A stretch of 64,000 nt of DNA. Origin: Deinococcus yavapaiensis KR-236. GTDB taxonomy: Bacteria; Deinococcota; Deinococci; Deinococcales; Deinococcaceae. The notes under the pieces were generated by a model. It was given only the letters and a program-made list of their open reading frames with translations. It was not told where the DNA came from and did not search any database. The stretch lies in the NCBI RefSeq assembly GCF_003217515.1, contig NZ_QJSX01000018.1, positions 1 through 64,000 of the forward strand, written 5' to 3'. Shown one piece after another: positions 53,521-64,000 of the stretch. Position numbers and translations under genes: made by a program. The number at the start of each line of letters is the position of its first letter. Within the stretch, counting starts at the first letter, position 1.

Positions 53521-53709
53521 CTACATGAGCTCGCGCAGTTGCGCCGGCTTCAACCCCAATTCGAGCAACGCCGAGCGACGCGCCTCGAGATCGGCCAGGA
53601 GATCGCCTATCTCAGCGCTCACCGGTCGTACGTCGCGCCTCGCCTCGTTGCCGTCCTGGGCGTGGGCGTCGAAAACGCGCACGCCGATCACTTCGCGAAG
53701 TGGCTTCAT
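53521..53709 (-). CDS. Short open frame, possibly a gene end
   Basis: 62 residues: MKPLREVIGVRVFDAHAQDGNEARRDVRPVSAEIGDLLADLEARRSALLELGLKPAQLRELM. Third-codon positions are mostly G or C and the composition is protein-like, more so than the overlapping plus-strand frame. There is no ribosome site, so it may be the 3' end of a lost gene. The remaining bases of 53431-54124 show nothing clear. Confidence 0.35.
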   Translation of the reverse strand: MKPLREVIGVRVFDAHAQDGNEARRDVRPVSAEIGDLLADLEARRSALLELGLKPAQLRELM

Positions 53710-54124
53710 GTCGGCATGGTGCACCGAGCAGCTGACGCGAGCTTGACGAGCGATGTACGGAGCGCAGGGCAAATTCGAAAAGAGCCGCGACCGAAAGGTG
53801 GAAAATCGAACCTCGGCACTTCAAATGAGGAGGCTCGTGGCAACACGTCCTGGCAGTTCGCCGGCCATGAAGCACGGGACCTTGCCGGAGGGCCGCCGAC
53901 GATCGGCTCCGCGACACTGCCCCTCATCGGTCCAGCATCCTATGCTTCCGCGGTCTTTCCGTGTTCCCTGACCCAGCAGTAGGAACGCAGGAACGCGCGA
54001 CCGCTTCGTCCGGGGAGCGGCGATCTTGCCGATCCCTCGGCGCACTATTACGTATGTCGACGAAACGCTCGGTAGGCGACCGTCCCGCGTCGAGTGTCGC
54101 CCTTCACGCAGCAAGATGAACTGA

Positions 54125-54151
54125 TACCATCTCGTCAATGCCAAAGGACGC

Positions 54152-54155
<4 letters not shown>
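54125..54155 (+). promoter_or_regulatory. TACCAT box and leaderless mini-ORF (MPKDA) coupled to the MFS gene
   Basis: TACCAT (54125-54130) is followed after seven bases by ATG CCA AAG GAC GCA TGA (54138-54155). The TGA overlaps the MFS ATG at 54152 (ATGA). The AAGGA inside the mini-ORF could also work as a short-spaced ribosome site for the main gene. It is the third case of this layout in the window. Confidence 0.5.
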
Positions 54156-55390
<1,235 letters not shown>

Positions 55391-55391
55391 G

Positions 55392-55655
55392 ATGAAACCG
55401 TCGGTGCTCGTAGTCGAGTCGAAGGCGGAAAGCTCGAGCGTGACGTCCTCGACCGGCATGATCGCCCTGACGTTCACGTCTGGCATGAACGCGTCGCTCG
55501 ACGTGACAAGCGTTCTTACGCGCGTCGTGAAGGCACTGAGTTTCTGGAAGAACGTGAAACTGGAGCGGCTCAACGTGTGCATGCTGATTGGCGATGGTGG
55601 TCCTGCCGTTCCTGTCGTCGTCCATGGCGTTCGCGCGTCCGCGCTGATGGTATAA
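55392..55655 (+). CDS. Small hypothetical protein or fragment
   Basis: 87 residues starting two bases after the MFS stop (TGAGATG). Third-codon positions are about 70% G or C, as expected of a coding frame here. It contains TSVLTRVVKALSFWKNVKLERLNVCMLIGDGGPAVPVVVHGV, which I do not recognise. No ribosome site of its own; translation might follow from the MFS gene. Confidence 0.4.
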   Translation: MKPSVLVVESKAESSSVTSSTGMIALTFTSGMNASLDVTSVLTRVVKALSFWKNVKLERLNVCMLIGDGGPAVPVVVHGVRASALMV

Positions 55656-55662
55656 CCGCCGG

Positions 55663-56550
55663 ATGAACTTCACGGACGGCGAATACACGCTCACGCTCGG
55701 CGGTGTCAGGCAGTGGGTGCGAGTGGACGGGGCGCGTCACGACACCGTCCCGCTCGTGCTCGTCCACGGCGGTCCCGGCGGCAACCATTACGTCTTCGAG
55801 CGCACCGCCGGGCCGCTTCTCGCGCGTGAGCGAACGGTGGTATACCACGAGCAGCGCGGCTGCGGCCGCTCGGACGCGCCCGCCGACGTGCGCGCGTACG
55901 ACGTGGACACCCTCGTGCGCGACCTCGACGCGTTGCGGTCCGCGCTGGGCGTGCCCGCGCTCGACTTGCTGGGCTACAGTTTCGGCGGCGGGCTCGCCCT
56001 CGCGTACGCTCACGCCTACCCTTGGCATGTCCGCCGGGTGGTCGCGCAGGCGCCTGCGCTGGACTTGACGGATCCGCGCCTCGTGGAGTGCCAAATCGCG
56101 GGCTTCCTCGAAGTCGCGTTCGGAGAGGTGCGCGCGCTTATCGAAGCGATCCTTGCGTCTCACGACCCGCCCGAGGTTCGCTTGGAGCGGACGTGGCAAG
56201 CGGCGGATCTGCAGACGGTGGATCACTTCCTCTTTCACGATCCTGCGCACGCGAGGCGCAACCGAGCGTGGTGGCGGGAGAGCGGCCTCGTCAACAGCGG
56301 CTTGATGCACCGGGTGGTGAAGGCGCGGCCGGTGCTGCCGTGGCAAGCCCTGGCGGCGGTGAACGTGCCGACGCTCGTCGTCGTAGGACGGCACGACCGC
56401 AACGTGGGCGTCGCGTACGCGCGCGCCGTCAGCGACGCGCTTCCCCGAGGACAGTTCGAGTCCCTGGAGGACGCCGCGCACTTCCCGGATGTAGAAACGC
56501 CTGAGACGTACGTTGAAGTGATTTCGCGGTTCCTCGCCGACGAACGCTGA
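55663..56550 (+). CDS. Alpha/beta hydrolase, proline iminopeptidase-like
   Basis: 295 residues. HGGPGG at 35-40 forms the oxyanion loop typical of prolyl iminopeptidase-type hydrolases, the nucleophile elbow is GYSFGG with Ser 106, the acid lies in VGRHDRNVG and His in DAAHFPDVE. WWRESG in the cap region also fits. TATAAC lies six bases before the ATG, so the message is probably leaderless. The exact substrate, a peptide or a small ester or amide, cannot be decided. Confidence 0.87.
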   Translation: MNFTDGEYTLTLGGVRQWVRVDGARHDTVPLVLVHGGPGGNHYVFERTAGPLLARERTVVYHEQRGCGRSDAPADVRAYDVDTLVRDLDALRSALGVPALDLLGYSFGGGLALAYAHAYPWHVRRVVAQAPALDLTDPRLVECQIAGFLEVAFGEVRALIEAILASHDPPEVRLERTWQAADLQTVDHFLFHDPAHARRNRAWWRESGLVNSGLMHRVVKARPVLPWQALAAVNVPTLVVVGRHDRNVGVAYARAVSDALPRGQFESLEDAAHFPDVETPETYVEVISRFLADER

Positions 56551-56589
56551 ACCCCGCCCTCGGGCACCGCCGTCGAGGGTCGAGGTCAC

Positions 56590-56833
56590 GTGGCACGCCG
56601 CTTCTCGGCACGTTCTCGGTCCTCGAACTCGGCCGATCCGAGGTGGCCGAGGGTCGTTCGCGGTTGTAGAACGCTTCGATGGGAATTTCACGCGCGGGCG
56701 CACGACTTCGTTTCCCCGGATTCGTGGCGTCGAGCGCTTCATGCCGAGGTGTCGGGCGAGGGTCGCCGTCTTGCCGAGCAAACTCGACCGCTTTCACTCG
56801 AATGTCCGCGTCGTACGTTTTCCATGGTTCCAT
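56590..56833 (-). pseudogene. IS3-type transposase remnant (orfA start joined to orfB end)
   Basis: The minus strand begins MEPWKTYDADIRVKAVEFARQDGD, like an IS3 OrfA start, and 30-40 codons later reads IPIEAFYNRERP, then in another frame LGHLGSAEFEDRERA, like the OrfB end FYNRERPHSALGYRSPAEFE. The large middle is missing. It therefore looks like an internal deletion of an IS3-type element. Confidence 0.55.
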
Positions 56834-56918
56834 GCCCCTCGCGGTTCTGCTCGGCAACGTCGCACGAAGGGGCAACTTCAGGGCAAGCCATCCTGCGCGA
56901 GGGGCGACGGGACCGACG

Positions 56919-57907
56919 TCAGTCGGGACGCATCCGAATGACCTCTTTGCCGTTCGCTTTGTCTTCCTCGGCGTACGCGATGGCCTGTGGCGTCTGTTCG
57001 AACGGAAAGCCGCGGTCAACGTGCGGGCGAATCGTTCCGTCATCCAGAAGTGGATTCAGGCGTTCGAGTTGCAGGCCGTTTGCCCGCATCAACCAGTACC
57101 GATACCGCGCCCGTTCGTCTGGCCGCCGTGGGCGGTTTCGCTCCCATCGCCGCCAAGACGGGCAGCAGCGGGAAATCGACTCGCCGGTGTCGAGCCGGTG
57201 CCACGTCCGGCCCGTCCGCGATGGACACCACCGTGCCGCCGCGCTTCATAGTCTGGAAGCTGCGGGGCAGATTCTCCATGCCCAAGGAATCCAGCACGGC
57301 GTCGATGTCGTGCGCTTCGCCCTCGAAGCGCCGCGTTTTACGGTCGATCACCGTGCTCGCGCTCAGCTTCCGGACGAACTCGATGTTTCCCGTGCTGACC
57401 GTGGTGGTCACTTGCAAGCCCAGGTGTATTGCCAACTCGATGGCCGCGCTGCCACCGCGCCGGCTCCGCCGTGAATCAGCACCGACTGTCCACGTTTCAG
57501 CTTTCCCGCCTCGGTCAGCAGTGCCAGGGGCAGGGAGGCCCCTCGACATGCGTGAGCGAGGCGGGCTTGTGCGCGACCGCCTATTCGTGGGTGACGGTCT
57601 CCAGCGCGAACGTTCCGAGGCGATGATCTCGAACGCGCGTGTACACCGCGTCGCGCGGCTTGAATCGCCGAACTGCTGGGCTTACCTCCATCACCACGCC
57701 CACTACGCCCAAGGCGTCATTGCCCAGCACCCGGGCGAAGCGGTAGGGCAGCAGCACCTTGAGGGCGCCGTCACGGCTACGCCAGTCGACGCTGGCCGCG
57801 TGAACCTGGAGGTGGACGTCGTGCGGGCCGAGATCGTGAGCGGAGACCCGACCGCGCTTCAGAACGTTCGGGCCGCCGTACTTGCGGATGAAGAACGCAT
57901 CGATCAT
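56919..57907 (-). pseudogene. Decayed NADPH:quinone oxidoreductase / zinc-type alcohol dehydrogenase
   Basis: An intact start (MIDAFFIRKYGGPNVLKRG, then VHAASVDWRSRDG and YRFARVLGNDALGVV) is the MDR N-terminal domain. It stops at about 57581 and continues in other frames: AAIELAIHLGLQVTTTVSTGNIEFVRKLSASTVIDRK, IDAVLDSLGMENLPRSFQTMKRGGTVVSIADGPDV, and finally LQLERLNPLLDDGTIRPHVDRGFPFEQTPQAIAYAEEDKANGKEVI. At least three frameshifts are needed to join them. It follows the SDR and exporter genes on the same strand and may once have been the third member of that unit. Confidence 0.82.
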
Positions 57908-57974
57908 GAAGGACGCCCCCGGTGGATTGGAAAGAAGTGGAAGTCATCGCCGGGCATCTGGCCACACCTCGCAG

Positions 57975-59381
57975 TCAAGCGTCTGCTTTGAGTCGCTGGG
58001 GTCGCGTATCCACGGACAGGCACAGCGCGGCTGTGACCACGCACAGCGCGACTTCCCAGCCGAAGACCGTCCTGAAATCGGCGAGTTGCGCCGCCGCGCC
58101 GCCGAGCAGGGCCACCGTTACCGCGACGCCCAGCACGGTGCCGATTTGGCGCACGGCCTGGTTGACGGCGCTGCCGACTCCGAACCGAGCTGGATTCAAG
58201 CGGGAGACGGCGGCCGCGGAAAGAGATGGCAAGACCATGCCGGTGCCAAGTCCGGTCAGCAGCAGCGCGGGCAGCCAGTGCGTCAGGTAAGACGGCGTGA
58301 GGCCGGGCACCAGCAAGGTCCACAGGGCGCCCGCGGCGAAGACGAGACTTCCCGTCACCAGCAGCGGCCGGTGGCCCAACCGCGAAGCCAGCCGCCCCGA
58401 CACCACCGAGGTGGGAATCACCAGCAAGGGGCCAGGCAGGATGGCGACGCCCGCCACGTCCAGCGGGAGGTGCCAGATGGCCGACATGAACAGGAAGTAC
58501 GAGAAGAACATCATGGAAAAGGCCATGCCGAACGTCAGTGTCGCCAAATTGACGAAGCGGTACGTCATGTTGTCGAAGAGCGTGAGGTCGATCGCCGGGG
58601 CGGTAATCCGCCGCGCCCACCACACGAAGACGAGCAGGAGCAACAAACCCGCGATCAGGGAGCCCGACACGGCCGCCGAGGTCCAGCCCAGCGCTTCGGA
58701 CCGCACCAATCCCAGCGCGATCGCCCCCACGCCCACCATCAGCAGGAGCAAGCCGACCGCGTCCAGGCGGGCCGGAATTCCTTCTGGCGCACTTGATTTC
58801 AGCAGGCGGCTGGCGCCCCAGACCGAGAGGACACCCAGCGGGAGGTTGAGATAGAAGGCCCAGGGCCAACCGCCCAGATCGATCAGCCACGATCCGAGAC
58901 TGGGTCCTACCGCCGCACCGAGCGCGCTGACGGCTCCCCAGAGGCTCACGGCGACGGCGCGGCGCTCCGTGGGAAAGGCTCCCAGCACCACGGCGAGCGA
59001 GGCTGGCAGCAGTGCCGCCGCTCCAACCGCTTGGAGAGCGCGGAAGACGATCAGCATCCAGACCTGGCCGGAGAGTCCGCAGCCCAGCGACGCCACCAAA
59101 AAGATCAGCAGGCCGATCAGGAACATCCGTTTTCGTCCGTAGAGGTCGGCGAAGCGGCCGGCGGGGACGAGCAACACGGCGTAGACGACGGTGTAGGCGT
59201 TGAGAACCCAGGAGAGGTCACTGGCTTGCGCACCTGAAAAAGCGAGCGAGAGGGCGGGGAAGGCAGCGTACAGGACGGTGGCGTCGATGGAGATCAGCAG
59301 GACGGCGATGCTGGCCGTCAGGAAGACGGGCCATGGAGACGAACCGGTTTGAGGCGTAACTTGGCTAGCGTGTCGAGTCAT
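57975..59381 (-). CDS. DHA2 family MFS multidrug exporter (EmrB/QacA-like)
   Basis: 468 residues and fourteen predicted helices, the DHA2 pattern. Signatures: ISIDATVLYAAFPALS in helix 1 (motif D1), AGRFADLYGRKRMFLIGL (motif A), FRALQAVGAAALLPASLAVVLGAFP (motif B) and WGAVSALGAAVGPSLGSWLIDLGGWPWAFYLNLPLG (motif C). GGAGGTTCTTCA precedes the ATG. It lies 181 bases after the SDR gene, probably in the same TetR-controlled unit, and should export drugs or toxic organics using the proton gradient. The 181-base gap shows no gene. Confidence 0.9.
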   Translation of the reverse strand: MTRHASQVTPQTGSSPWPVFLTASIAVLLISIDATVLYAAFPALSLAFSGAQASDLSWVLNAYTVVYAVLLVPAGRFADLYGRKRMFLIGLLIFLVASLGCGLSGQVWMLIVFRALQAVGAAALLPASLAVVLGAFPTERRAVAVSLWGAVSALGAAVGPSLGSWLIDLGGWPWAFYLNLPLGVLSVWGASRLLKSSAPEGIPARLDAVGLLLLMVGVGAIALGLVRSEALGWTSAAVSGSLIAGLLLLLVFVWWARRITAPAIDLTLFDNMTYRFVNLATLTFGMAFSMMFFSYFLFMSAIWHLPLDVAGVAILPGPLLVIPTSVVSGRLASRLGHRPLLVTGSLVFAAGALWTLLVPGLTPSYLTHWLPALLLTGLGTGMVLPSLSAAAVSRLNPARFGVGSAVNQAVRQIGTVLGVAVTVALLGGAAAQLADFRTVFGWEVALCVVTAALCLSVDTRPQRLKADA

Positions 59382-59562
59382 TGAAGAACCTCCGGACCAT
59401 GGCTCGACCTCCGGCGCACGTGACGAGCCGGGCCGGACAACGGGCTGGTTATGAAAAACTTCTTGGAAGCGGCGCGGGAGGGATCAGCCGGGTCTCGCCG
59501 CTCGAACAGGTCGGGCGGCGGGGAGGACGCGTAGAAATTGGGGAGGCCCGACTTCATAAGGT

Positions 59563-60231
59563 TCACAGGTAGGCGGCAGGCGTGGCGGACAGGTTCGCGC
59601 GCACCTGGTGAGAAATCGTGTCGACCAGGATTCCGGGGTGTCCCGCCTCCAGGCCCCGCAGCGCCAAGCGCACCACTTCCTGCGGCGCGGTTTTGTCTCC
59701 GGTCACGCCGCTTGACATGTCGGTGTCGATGAAGCCGACGTGCCGGCCGCTGACTTGGGTTCCTTGTGGGCGCAGCTCGTGGCGCAGGCCGTTGGTGAGC
59801 GACCAAGCGGCGGCCTTGGAAACGCTGTAGGTGGCCGCGCCGGGAACGCTGATCCAGCTCAGCACGGACAGCACGTTCAGGATCGCGCCGCCTCCGTTGC
59901 GGGCCAGCTCGGGCGCGAAGGCTTGACTGAGGTGTAGCGGTCCCAACACGTTCGTCTCGAACTCGCGTTGCGCGGCTTGGACGCTGCCGGGTTGCAGCAG
60001 CAGTCGGCCCTGATCGTCCAAGATTCCGGCGTTGTTGATCAGCAGGGTGACGTCCGCCGCCGACGTCACGTCCAACGATATGACCTCCACTCCGGGAATG
60101 CGGGCACTGGAAGGGTGACGGGCGGCGGCGTAGACCTTTCGGGCACGGCACGCGAGGAGCGCCTGAACGAAGGCATTTCCGAGGCCGCGGCTGGCTCCGG
60201 TGACGAGGGCAACAGAATCTTCGATGCGCAA
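59563..60231 (-). CDS. Short-chain dehydrogenase/reductase (SDR), slightly shortened
   Basis: 222 residues. Cofactor motif TGASRGLG at 11-18, NNAG near 65-68, and the catalytic YSVSK (Tyr and Lys) near 143-147, with Ser in NVLSVLSWIS. The part between DVTSAADV and TLLINNAG lacks about ten residues that related proteins have, where the fourth helix should be, so stability is uncertain. The start is TTG at 60231 with AGGAGA six bases upstream. Promoter: TTGACT-N15-TATAAT on the minus strand, overlapped by an operator candidate. It is divergent from the TetR regulator. Confidence 0.82.
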   Translation of the reverse strand: MRIEDSVALVTGASRGLGNAFVQALLACRARKVYAAARHPSSARIPGVEVISLDVTSAADVTLLINNAGILDDQGRLLLQPGSVQAAQREFETNVLGPLHLSQAFAPELARNGGGAILNVLSVLSWISVPGAATYSVSKAAAWSLTNGLRHELRPQGTQVSGRHVGFIDTDMSSGVTGDKTAPQEVVRLALRGLEAGHPGILVDTISHQVRANLSATPAAYL

Positions 60232-60289
60232 GGGAATCTCCTGGAGGGTGGGGTGGAGTGAACTTGGGAAGTTCGGCGGCTCGAATGAA

Positions 60290-60334
60290 TTAGATGATGT
60301 GCCTCATCTAAAAATAGATTATACTGATTATCTA
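60290..60334. promoter_or_regulatory. Two TetR-type operators and divergent promoter
   Basis: Operator 1 (60290-60311): TTAGATGA-TGTGCC-TCATCTAA, perfect 8-base arms. Operator 2 (60315-60334): TAGAT...ATCTA arms, imperfect beyond that. A minus-strand -10 TATAAT (60323-60318) and -35 TTGACT (60344-60339) for the SDR gene overlap operator 2, and TATACT at 60320-60325 can serve the TetR gene. The region is AT-rich in GC-rich DNA. Confidence 0.75.
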
Positions 60335-60388
60335 AAAGAGTCAACGAGAGTCCACTCCGTGCCCTTTACACCGCCCCGAGGAGAAACC

Positions 60389-60946
60389 ATGCCAAGAGTG
60401 TCCAAAGCCCAGGCTGCCCAAAATCGAGAACTCACCGTTCAGGCCGCTGCCAAACTTTTTCGCGAGCGTGGCGTCGATCACGTCAGCGTGCAAGACATCA
60501 TGGCGGCCGTCGGCCTCACCCACGGCGGCTTCTACCGACAGTTCGCGTCCAAGGAAGCCTTGCTGCCGGAAGCCGCCCGCTACGCCTACGAGCGCCAAGC
60601 CGCCCGCCTCAGCAAACTCGACGCCACGACCGAGAACCACGCCACCGCGCAACGCCAATTCATCCAGAGCTACCTGTCGGCGGCCCACCGCGACCACCCG
60701 GGGAAAGGATGCCCCATCGCCGGACTGATTCAGGACATCGCCCGCACGGACAGCACTGACACCAAAAACCTGCTGACCACGGGCGTGGCCAACCTCGGCA
60801 CCTGGCTGGACCGGCCCGGACGCGACGGCCTGGTCACGGCTTGCACGCTGATCGGTGCGCTCCTGGTCTCCCGCGCCGCCGCGGGGTCACCACTCTCCGA
60901 CGAGGTGCTCGAACGCGTGGCGGCCGCGCTCGTTGCCCCGGACTAA
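60389..60946 (+). CDS. TetR/AcrR family transcriptional regulator
   Basis: 185 residues from the ATG at 60389 (GAGGAGAAACC upstream). The N-terminal HTH is ELTVQAAAKLFRERGVDHVSVQDIMAAVGLTHGGFYRQFASKEALL. The C-terminal part with RDHPGKGCPIAGLIQDIAR is the NemR/YcdC-like ligand domain, whose members respond to electrophiles such as aldehydes and quinones; the Cys in GKGCPIAG is in that region. The neighbouring SDR, exporter and decayed quinone oxidoreductase fit a response to reactive organics. Two operators lie just upstream. Confidence 0.9.
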   Translation: MPRVSKAQAAQNRELTVQAAAKLFRERGVDHVSVQDIMAAVGLTHGGFYRQFASKEALLPEAARYAYERQAARLSKLDATTENHATAQRQFIQSYLSAAHRDHPGKGCPIAGLIQDIARTDSTDTKNLLTTGVANLGTWLDRPGRDGLVTACTLIGALLVSRAAAGSPLSDEVLERVAAALVAPD

Positions 60947-61343
60947 GGATTCCTATAAGCCTGGCGTGTTCGGCAATCACTCGCTCCTGGTGCCCCGCCA
61001 CGTCTTCAGCTTTGAAGTGCTCAGCACAACAGCAACGTCGGCAGGTCCGACCACTGGCCGTGACGGCATCATCCGCTCGTCGATGGTGGGCCGTGGCTCA
61101 ACATGGGGCCGTAATGGACGTCTTCTGGCAGGACCCCCATGGAAGTTGTTGGACAAGGTAGGCAACAATGGGACGCGCTCACCACTTCATTCGACTACGG
61201 CACGGGCGGCTGTTGAAGGGCTGCCTGATGTCCAGACGCTATACGACCGCGTTCACGAGCTCAAAGACGCTCTGCTCGCTGCACGCCGAGTCATGCAGGC
61301 CGTCGCACTCCGAAACTCATCCGGGCGGCACTTGACAGGAAAA
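60947..61343. other. Intergenic, no gene supported
   Basis: About 400 bases between the TetR gene and the SnoaL-like pseudogene. Open frames exist but lack starts with ribosome sites. Nothing repeated or strongly structured was seen. Confidence 0.4.
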
Positions 61344-61740
61344 ATGCCGAACCAAGCCGCCAACGAGGCGAGCGTCCGACACGACTGGCAACGAGTGTGG
61401 ACGGAGGGTGACGCCAGTGCCGTCGAGGAATTTTACGCGCCGAACGTCCGCCAAGACGGTCAGCCGAGGACCCGCGCCGACTTCAGCGGAGGCATGCCGA
61501 GGTGGCGCTCCCGCTTCCCCGAGACCAAGGTCGAGGTTCACCGCCTCTTCTCCAGCGAGGGCGGCCGCGTCGTCGTCAGCCGAGTCAACTTCAAGGCCGC
61601 GCACCTCGGCGACTTTAAGAACCTCCCCCAACGGGCAAGTACGCCGAGGTGACCAGCGTCGACACCTTCGAGTTCGACGAGGACGGCGTGGTCGTGGACC
61701 ACTAGCACGAGGCCGACAGCTACGGGCTGCTCGGCGCGGA
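61344..61740 (+). pseudogene. Decayed SnoaL-like (ester cyclase) gene
   Basis: Starts MPNQAANEASVRHDWQRVWTEGDASAVEEFYAPNVRQDGQPRTRADFSGGMPRWRSRFPETKVEVHRLFSSEGGRVVVSRVNF with AGGA upstream. Near 61625-61640 the frame changes and continues as KYAEVTSVDTFEFDEDGVVVDH, then a TAG in place of the usual Trp of VDHWHEAD, then HEADSYGLLG. One frameshift and one stop are thus visible. The domain is a SnoaL-like polyketide-cyclase fold. Confidence 0.72.
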
Positions 61741-61999
61741 ATTCAGGCCCGTCGAGAGCAGGGCTCACGAAGCCTCGTACAGTAGGGCGCACGATAACCT
61801 GGCGCTCGCCGCTGCCCTCGCCTGCTGGTACGGCGAGAAGTGGAAACCCTGAGAAGACCGCCGACGCATATGACGATCTTCCGTCTTTAATATCACTCGC
61901 GCTAATTTGTCTTACCACGCGTGATAAGTGCGGCCAGTTTCCGTGAAGAAGCCCCAGGCGGGGGCGCCCGAACACCCGCACCGTCGAAACGTTGGGGTG

Positions 62000-62644
62000 T
62001 CAGAACTGCGGCCAGCCGGGCGGAACCTGCTGCCACAGCTCTTGACGTCCGTACGGAAGCAAGTCAGCGTACCCGAAGTAGCTCGACATCGCCTCGACGC
62101 CGCGTCCCGTCGTGACGTACGTAAGGTGCGGTTGGCCGTCGAGGAGCAGGTACACGCTCAGGCCCGGCCCTTCGTTCCCGTCGGGATCCGTCCAGCCCCA
62201 GTCCTGATTGAAGTTGGTCTCGTACGAGGAGTACCACGGGGTGTTCCAGCCCTTGCGCCGGGCGTAGGCGAGCAGTTTCCCGATGGGCGCGCGTGAAACG
62301 CGGACGAAGTTGGCGTCCATGGCCTTGAGGTGCGCGCGGTGCGGAGTGGCGTTCTCCGCGAAGTGCGTGCAGGAGGGGCAGCCCGCGTCCCAGTCGGGGT
62401 GGAACATGAAGTGGTGCACGATCAGCTGCGGGCGGCCTTCGAACAGTTCGGCGAGCGTGATCGAGCCGTCCTTGCCGGTGAAGGTGTAGTTCGGGACGGG
62501 CGTCATCGGCAGACGGCGGCGTTGCGCGGCGACGCTGTCCGTGAGGCGTGTCGCGACTTTTTCGAGGGTGAGCAGTTCGGTCCGGGCGCGCCGCCAAGTG
62601 TCGAGGTCGACGACGGGTGGGCGAGCTTGCGTGGTGTCGATCAT
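62000..62644 (-). CDS. DUF899 family protein (thioredoxin-like fold)
   Basis: 214 residues from the ATG at 62644, with AAAGGAG six bases upstream. Family pattern: RTELLTLEKVATRLTDSVAAQRRRLPMTPVPNYTFTGKDGSITLAELFEGRPQLIVHHFMFHPDWDAGCPSCTHFAENA, then YETNFNQDWGWT and YLLLDGQPHLTYVTTGRGVEAM. One CxxC-like pair (CPSC) lies where thioredoxin proteins have their active site. The function of DUF899 is unknown. It stands alone, minus strand. Confidence 0.85.
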   Translation of the reverse strand: MIDTTQARPPVVDLDTWRRARTELLTLEKVATRLTDSVAAQRRRLPMTPVPNYTFTGKDGSITLAELFEGRPQLIVHHFMFHPDWDAGCPSCTHFAENATPHRAHLKAMDANFVRVSRAPIGKLLAYARRKGWNTPWYSSYETNFNQDWGWTDPDGNEGPGLSVYLLLDGQPHLTYVTTGRGVEAMSSYFGYADLLPYGRQELWQQVPPGWPQF

Positions 62645-63338
62645 GATGCTCCTTTGGCGGGTGGCCTGGACTGAGTGAGAAGGGGCGGTTGGCGTCGGAG
62701 ACGGGCGAGCGTCGCTCGCGCCGAGGTGCGTGTGACGCGTGGCGCCGGCGTCGTGACTTGTCTTGCCTGCGACGCTCAAGTAGTGTACGCCGCCTAGGTT
62801 ACTACGCCTCTAACAGAACCGCAATAAGTCGTACGGCTGCGATCGAAAGCGCCTATTCGTGGCCTCGCCAAGTAACCCCCTGATCATATGGACGTGCCCG
62901 CGACTGTCGCTGCTTCTACGGCCCTGCTCTATCGCGATTGCGGGTGCCGAGCCGCGCACCACCAGCGCCGCAACGAATCGGTCGCACCGTGGCGGTCCCC
63001 CATCCCCCGCCGACCGTGACCACAACCGCGCCCCTCCACCGGTTGACGCGACGTCGTCAACCCATGCCTCGCTGCCCACGGCTGATCATCAACCCCGCTC
63101 ACCCGCACATCTATTCCCTTCCGCTGCTCACGCGCCGCCTCGTTCAGCACCGCACCGGCCCGCAGCTCCGCCGAACCGTTCCCGGACGGGCGCGACGGTG
63201 TAGAACGCGGGCATGTCGCGGTGGTGGCGAAGCTAGGGGTTCGCGATGGAGCGCACGTTGCCCGCGATGTTCGTTCCGTGGTGACAAAAGCTGCGAAATC
63301 GAACTGTTGGGCACGGTCCGTACACGCCTCGACTTGCC
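62645..63338. other. Intergenic, no gene supported
   Basis: About 690 bases between the DUF899 gene and the histidine kinase. Frames on both strands are rich in Arg, Pro and Ala and lack ribosome sites. A minus-strand end at 62810 (IRGLLGEATNRRFRSQPYDLLRFC) looks slightly protein-like but matches nothing I know. Confidence 0.4.

Positions 63339-64000
<662 letters not shown>

Overview
The window is GC-rich bacterial chromosomal DNA, about two thirds G+C by eye. No rRNA, tRNA or CRISPR array was found. Several features fit a Deinococcus-like organism: many start codons sit 5-7 bases after a TANNNT -10 box with no room for a leader (leaderless mRNAs are reported as common in Deinococcus), terminator stems often lack a U tract, and the gene content matches. 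The assignment is an inference, because no marker gene is present.

Layout. 1-6133: a minus-strand operon (amidohydrolase, peptide-binding protein, two Dpp/Opp permeases, then a creatininase running off the left edge), divergent from a GntR regulator, with two near-identical 21-bp operator candidates between them. 6349-18383: single genes (MBL hydrolase, acyltransferase, SGNH hydrolase, GAF-histidine kinase, BenE transporter, GGDEF protein, VOC protein, membrane protein, HTH regulator, AraC regulator, MFS). 18508-21905: two decayed paralogous ATPase/TPR regulators facing each other around an intact 74-codon gene. 22429-32196: PDZ protein, YrdB-like protein, a TetR/hydrolase pair with a visible operator, an rRNA methyltransferase, secreted TPR protein and aldo/keto reductase.

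32347-42245 is the most coherent system: eight minus-strand genes joined mostly by 1-4 base stop/start overlaps. They encode a ROK regulator, an argininosuccinate-lyase-like enzyme, a large secreted PIG-L deacetylase, a sugar-type ABC importer without ATPase, a cytosolic PIG-L deacetylase and a PfkB kinase. The order suggests outside deacetylation, import, inside deacetylation, lyase cleavage and phosphorylation of an unknown amino-sugar conjugate.

44185-48281 holds a three-gene operon (DUF3160, CapA-like, small exported protein) and a small exported protein. 48282-53430 is mobile-element-rich: a 102-bp tandem repeat, an IS3-family element whose catalytic Glu codon reads Lys, and a second decayed IS3. 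54125-64000 holds an MFS transporter, an alpha/beta hydrolase, an SDR + DHA2 exporter + decayed quinone oxidoreductase set facing a TetR regulator with two operators, a decayed SnoaL-like gene, a DUF899 protein and a histidine kinase cut by the right edge.

A recurring motif worth attention: three genes (acyltransferase 8771, phosphotransferase 42682, MFS 54152) are each preceded by a 4-10 codon leaderless mini-ORF whose TGA overlaps the main start codon.
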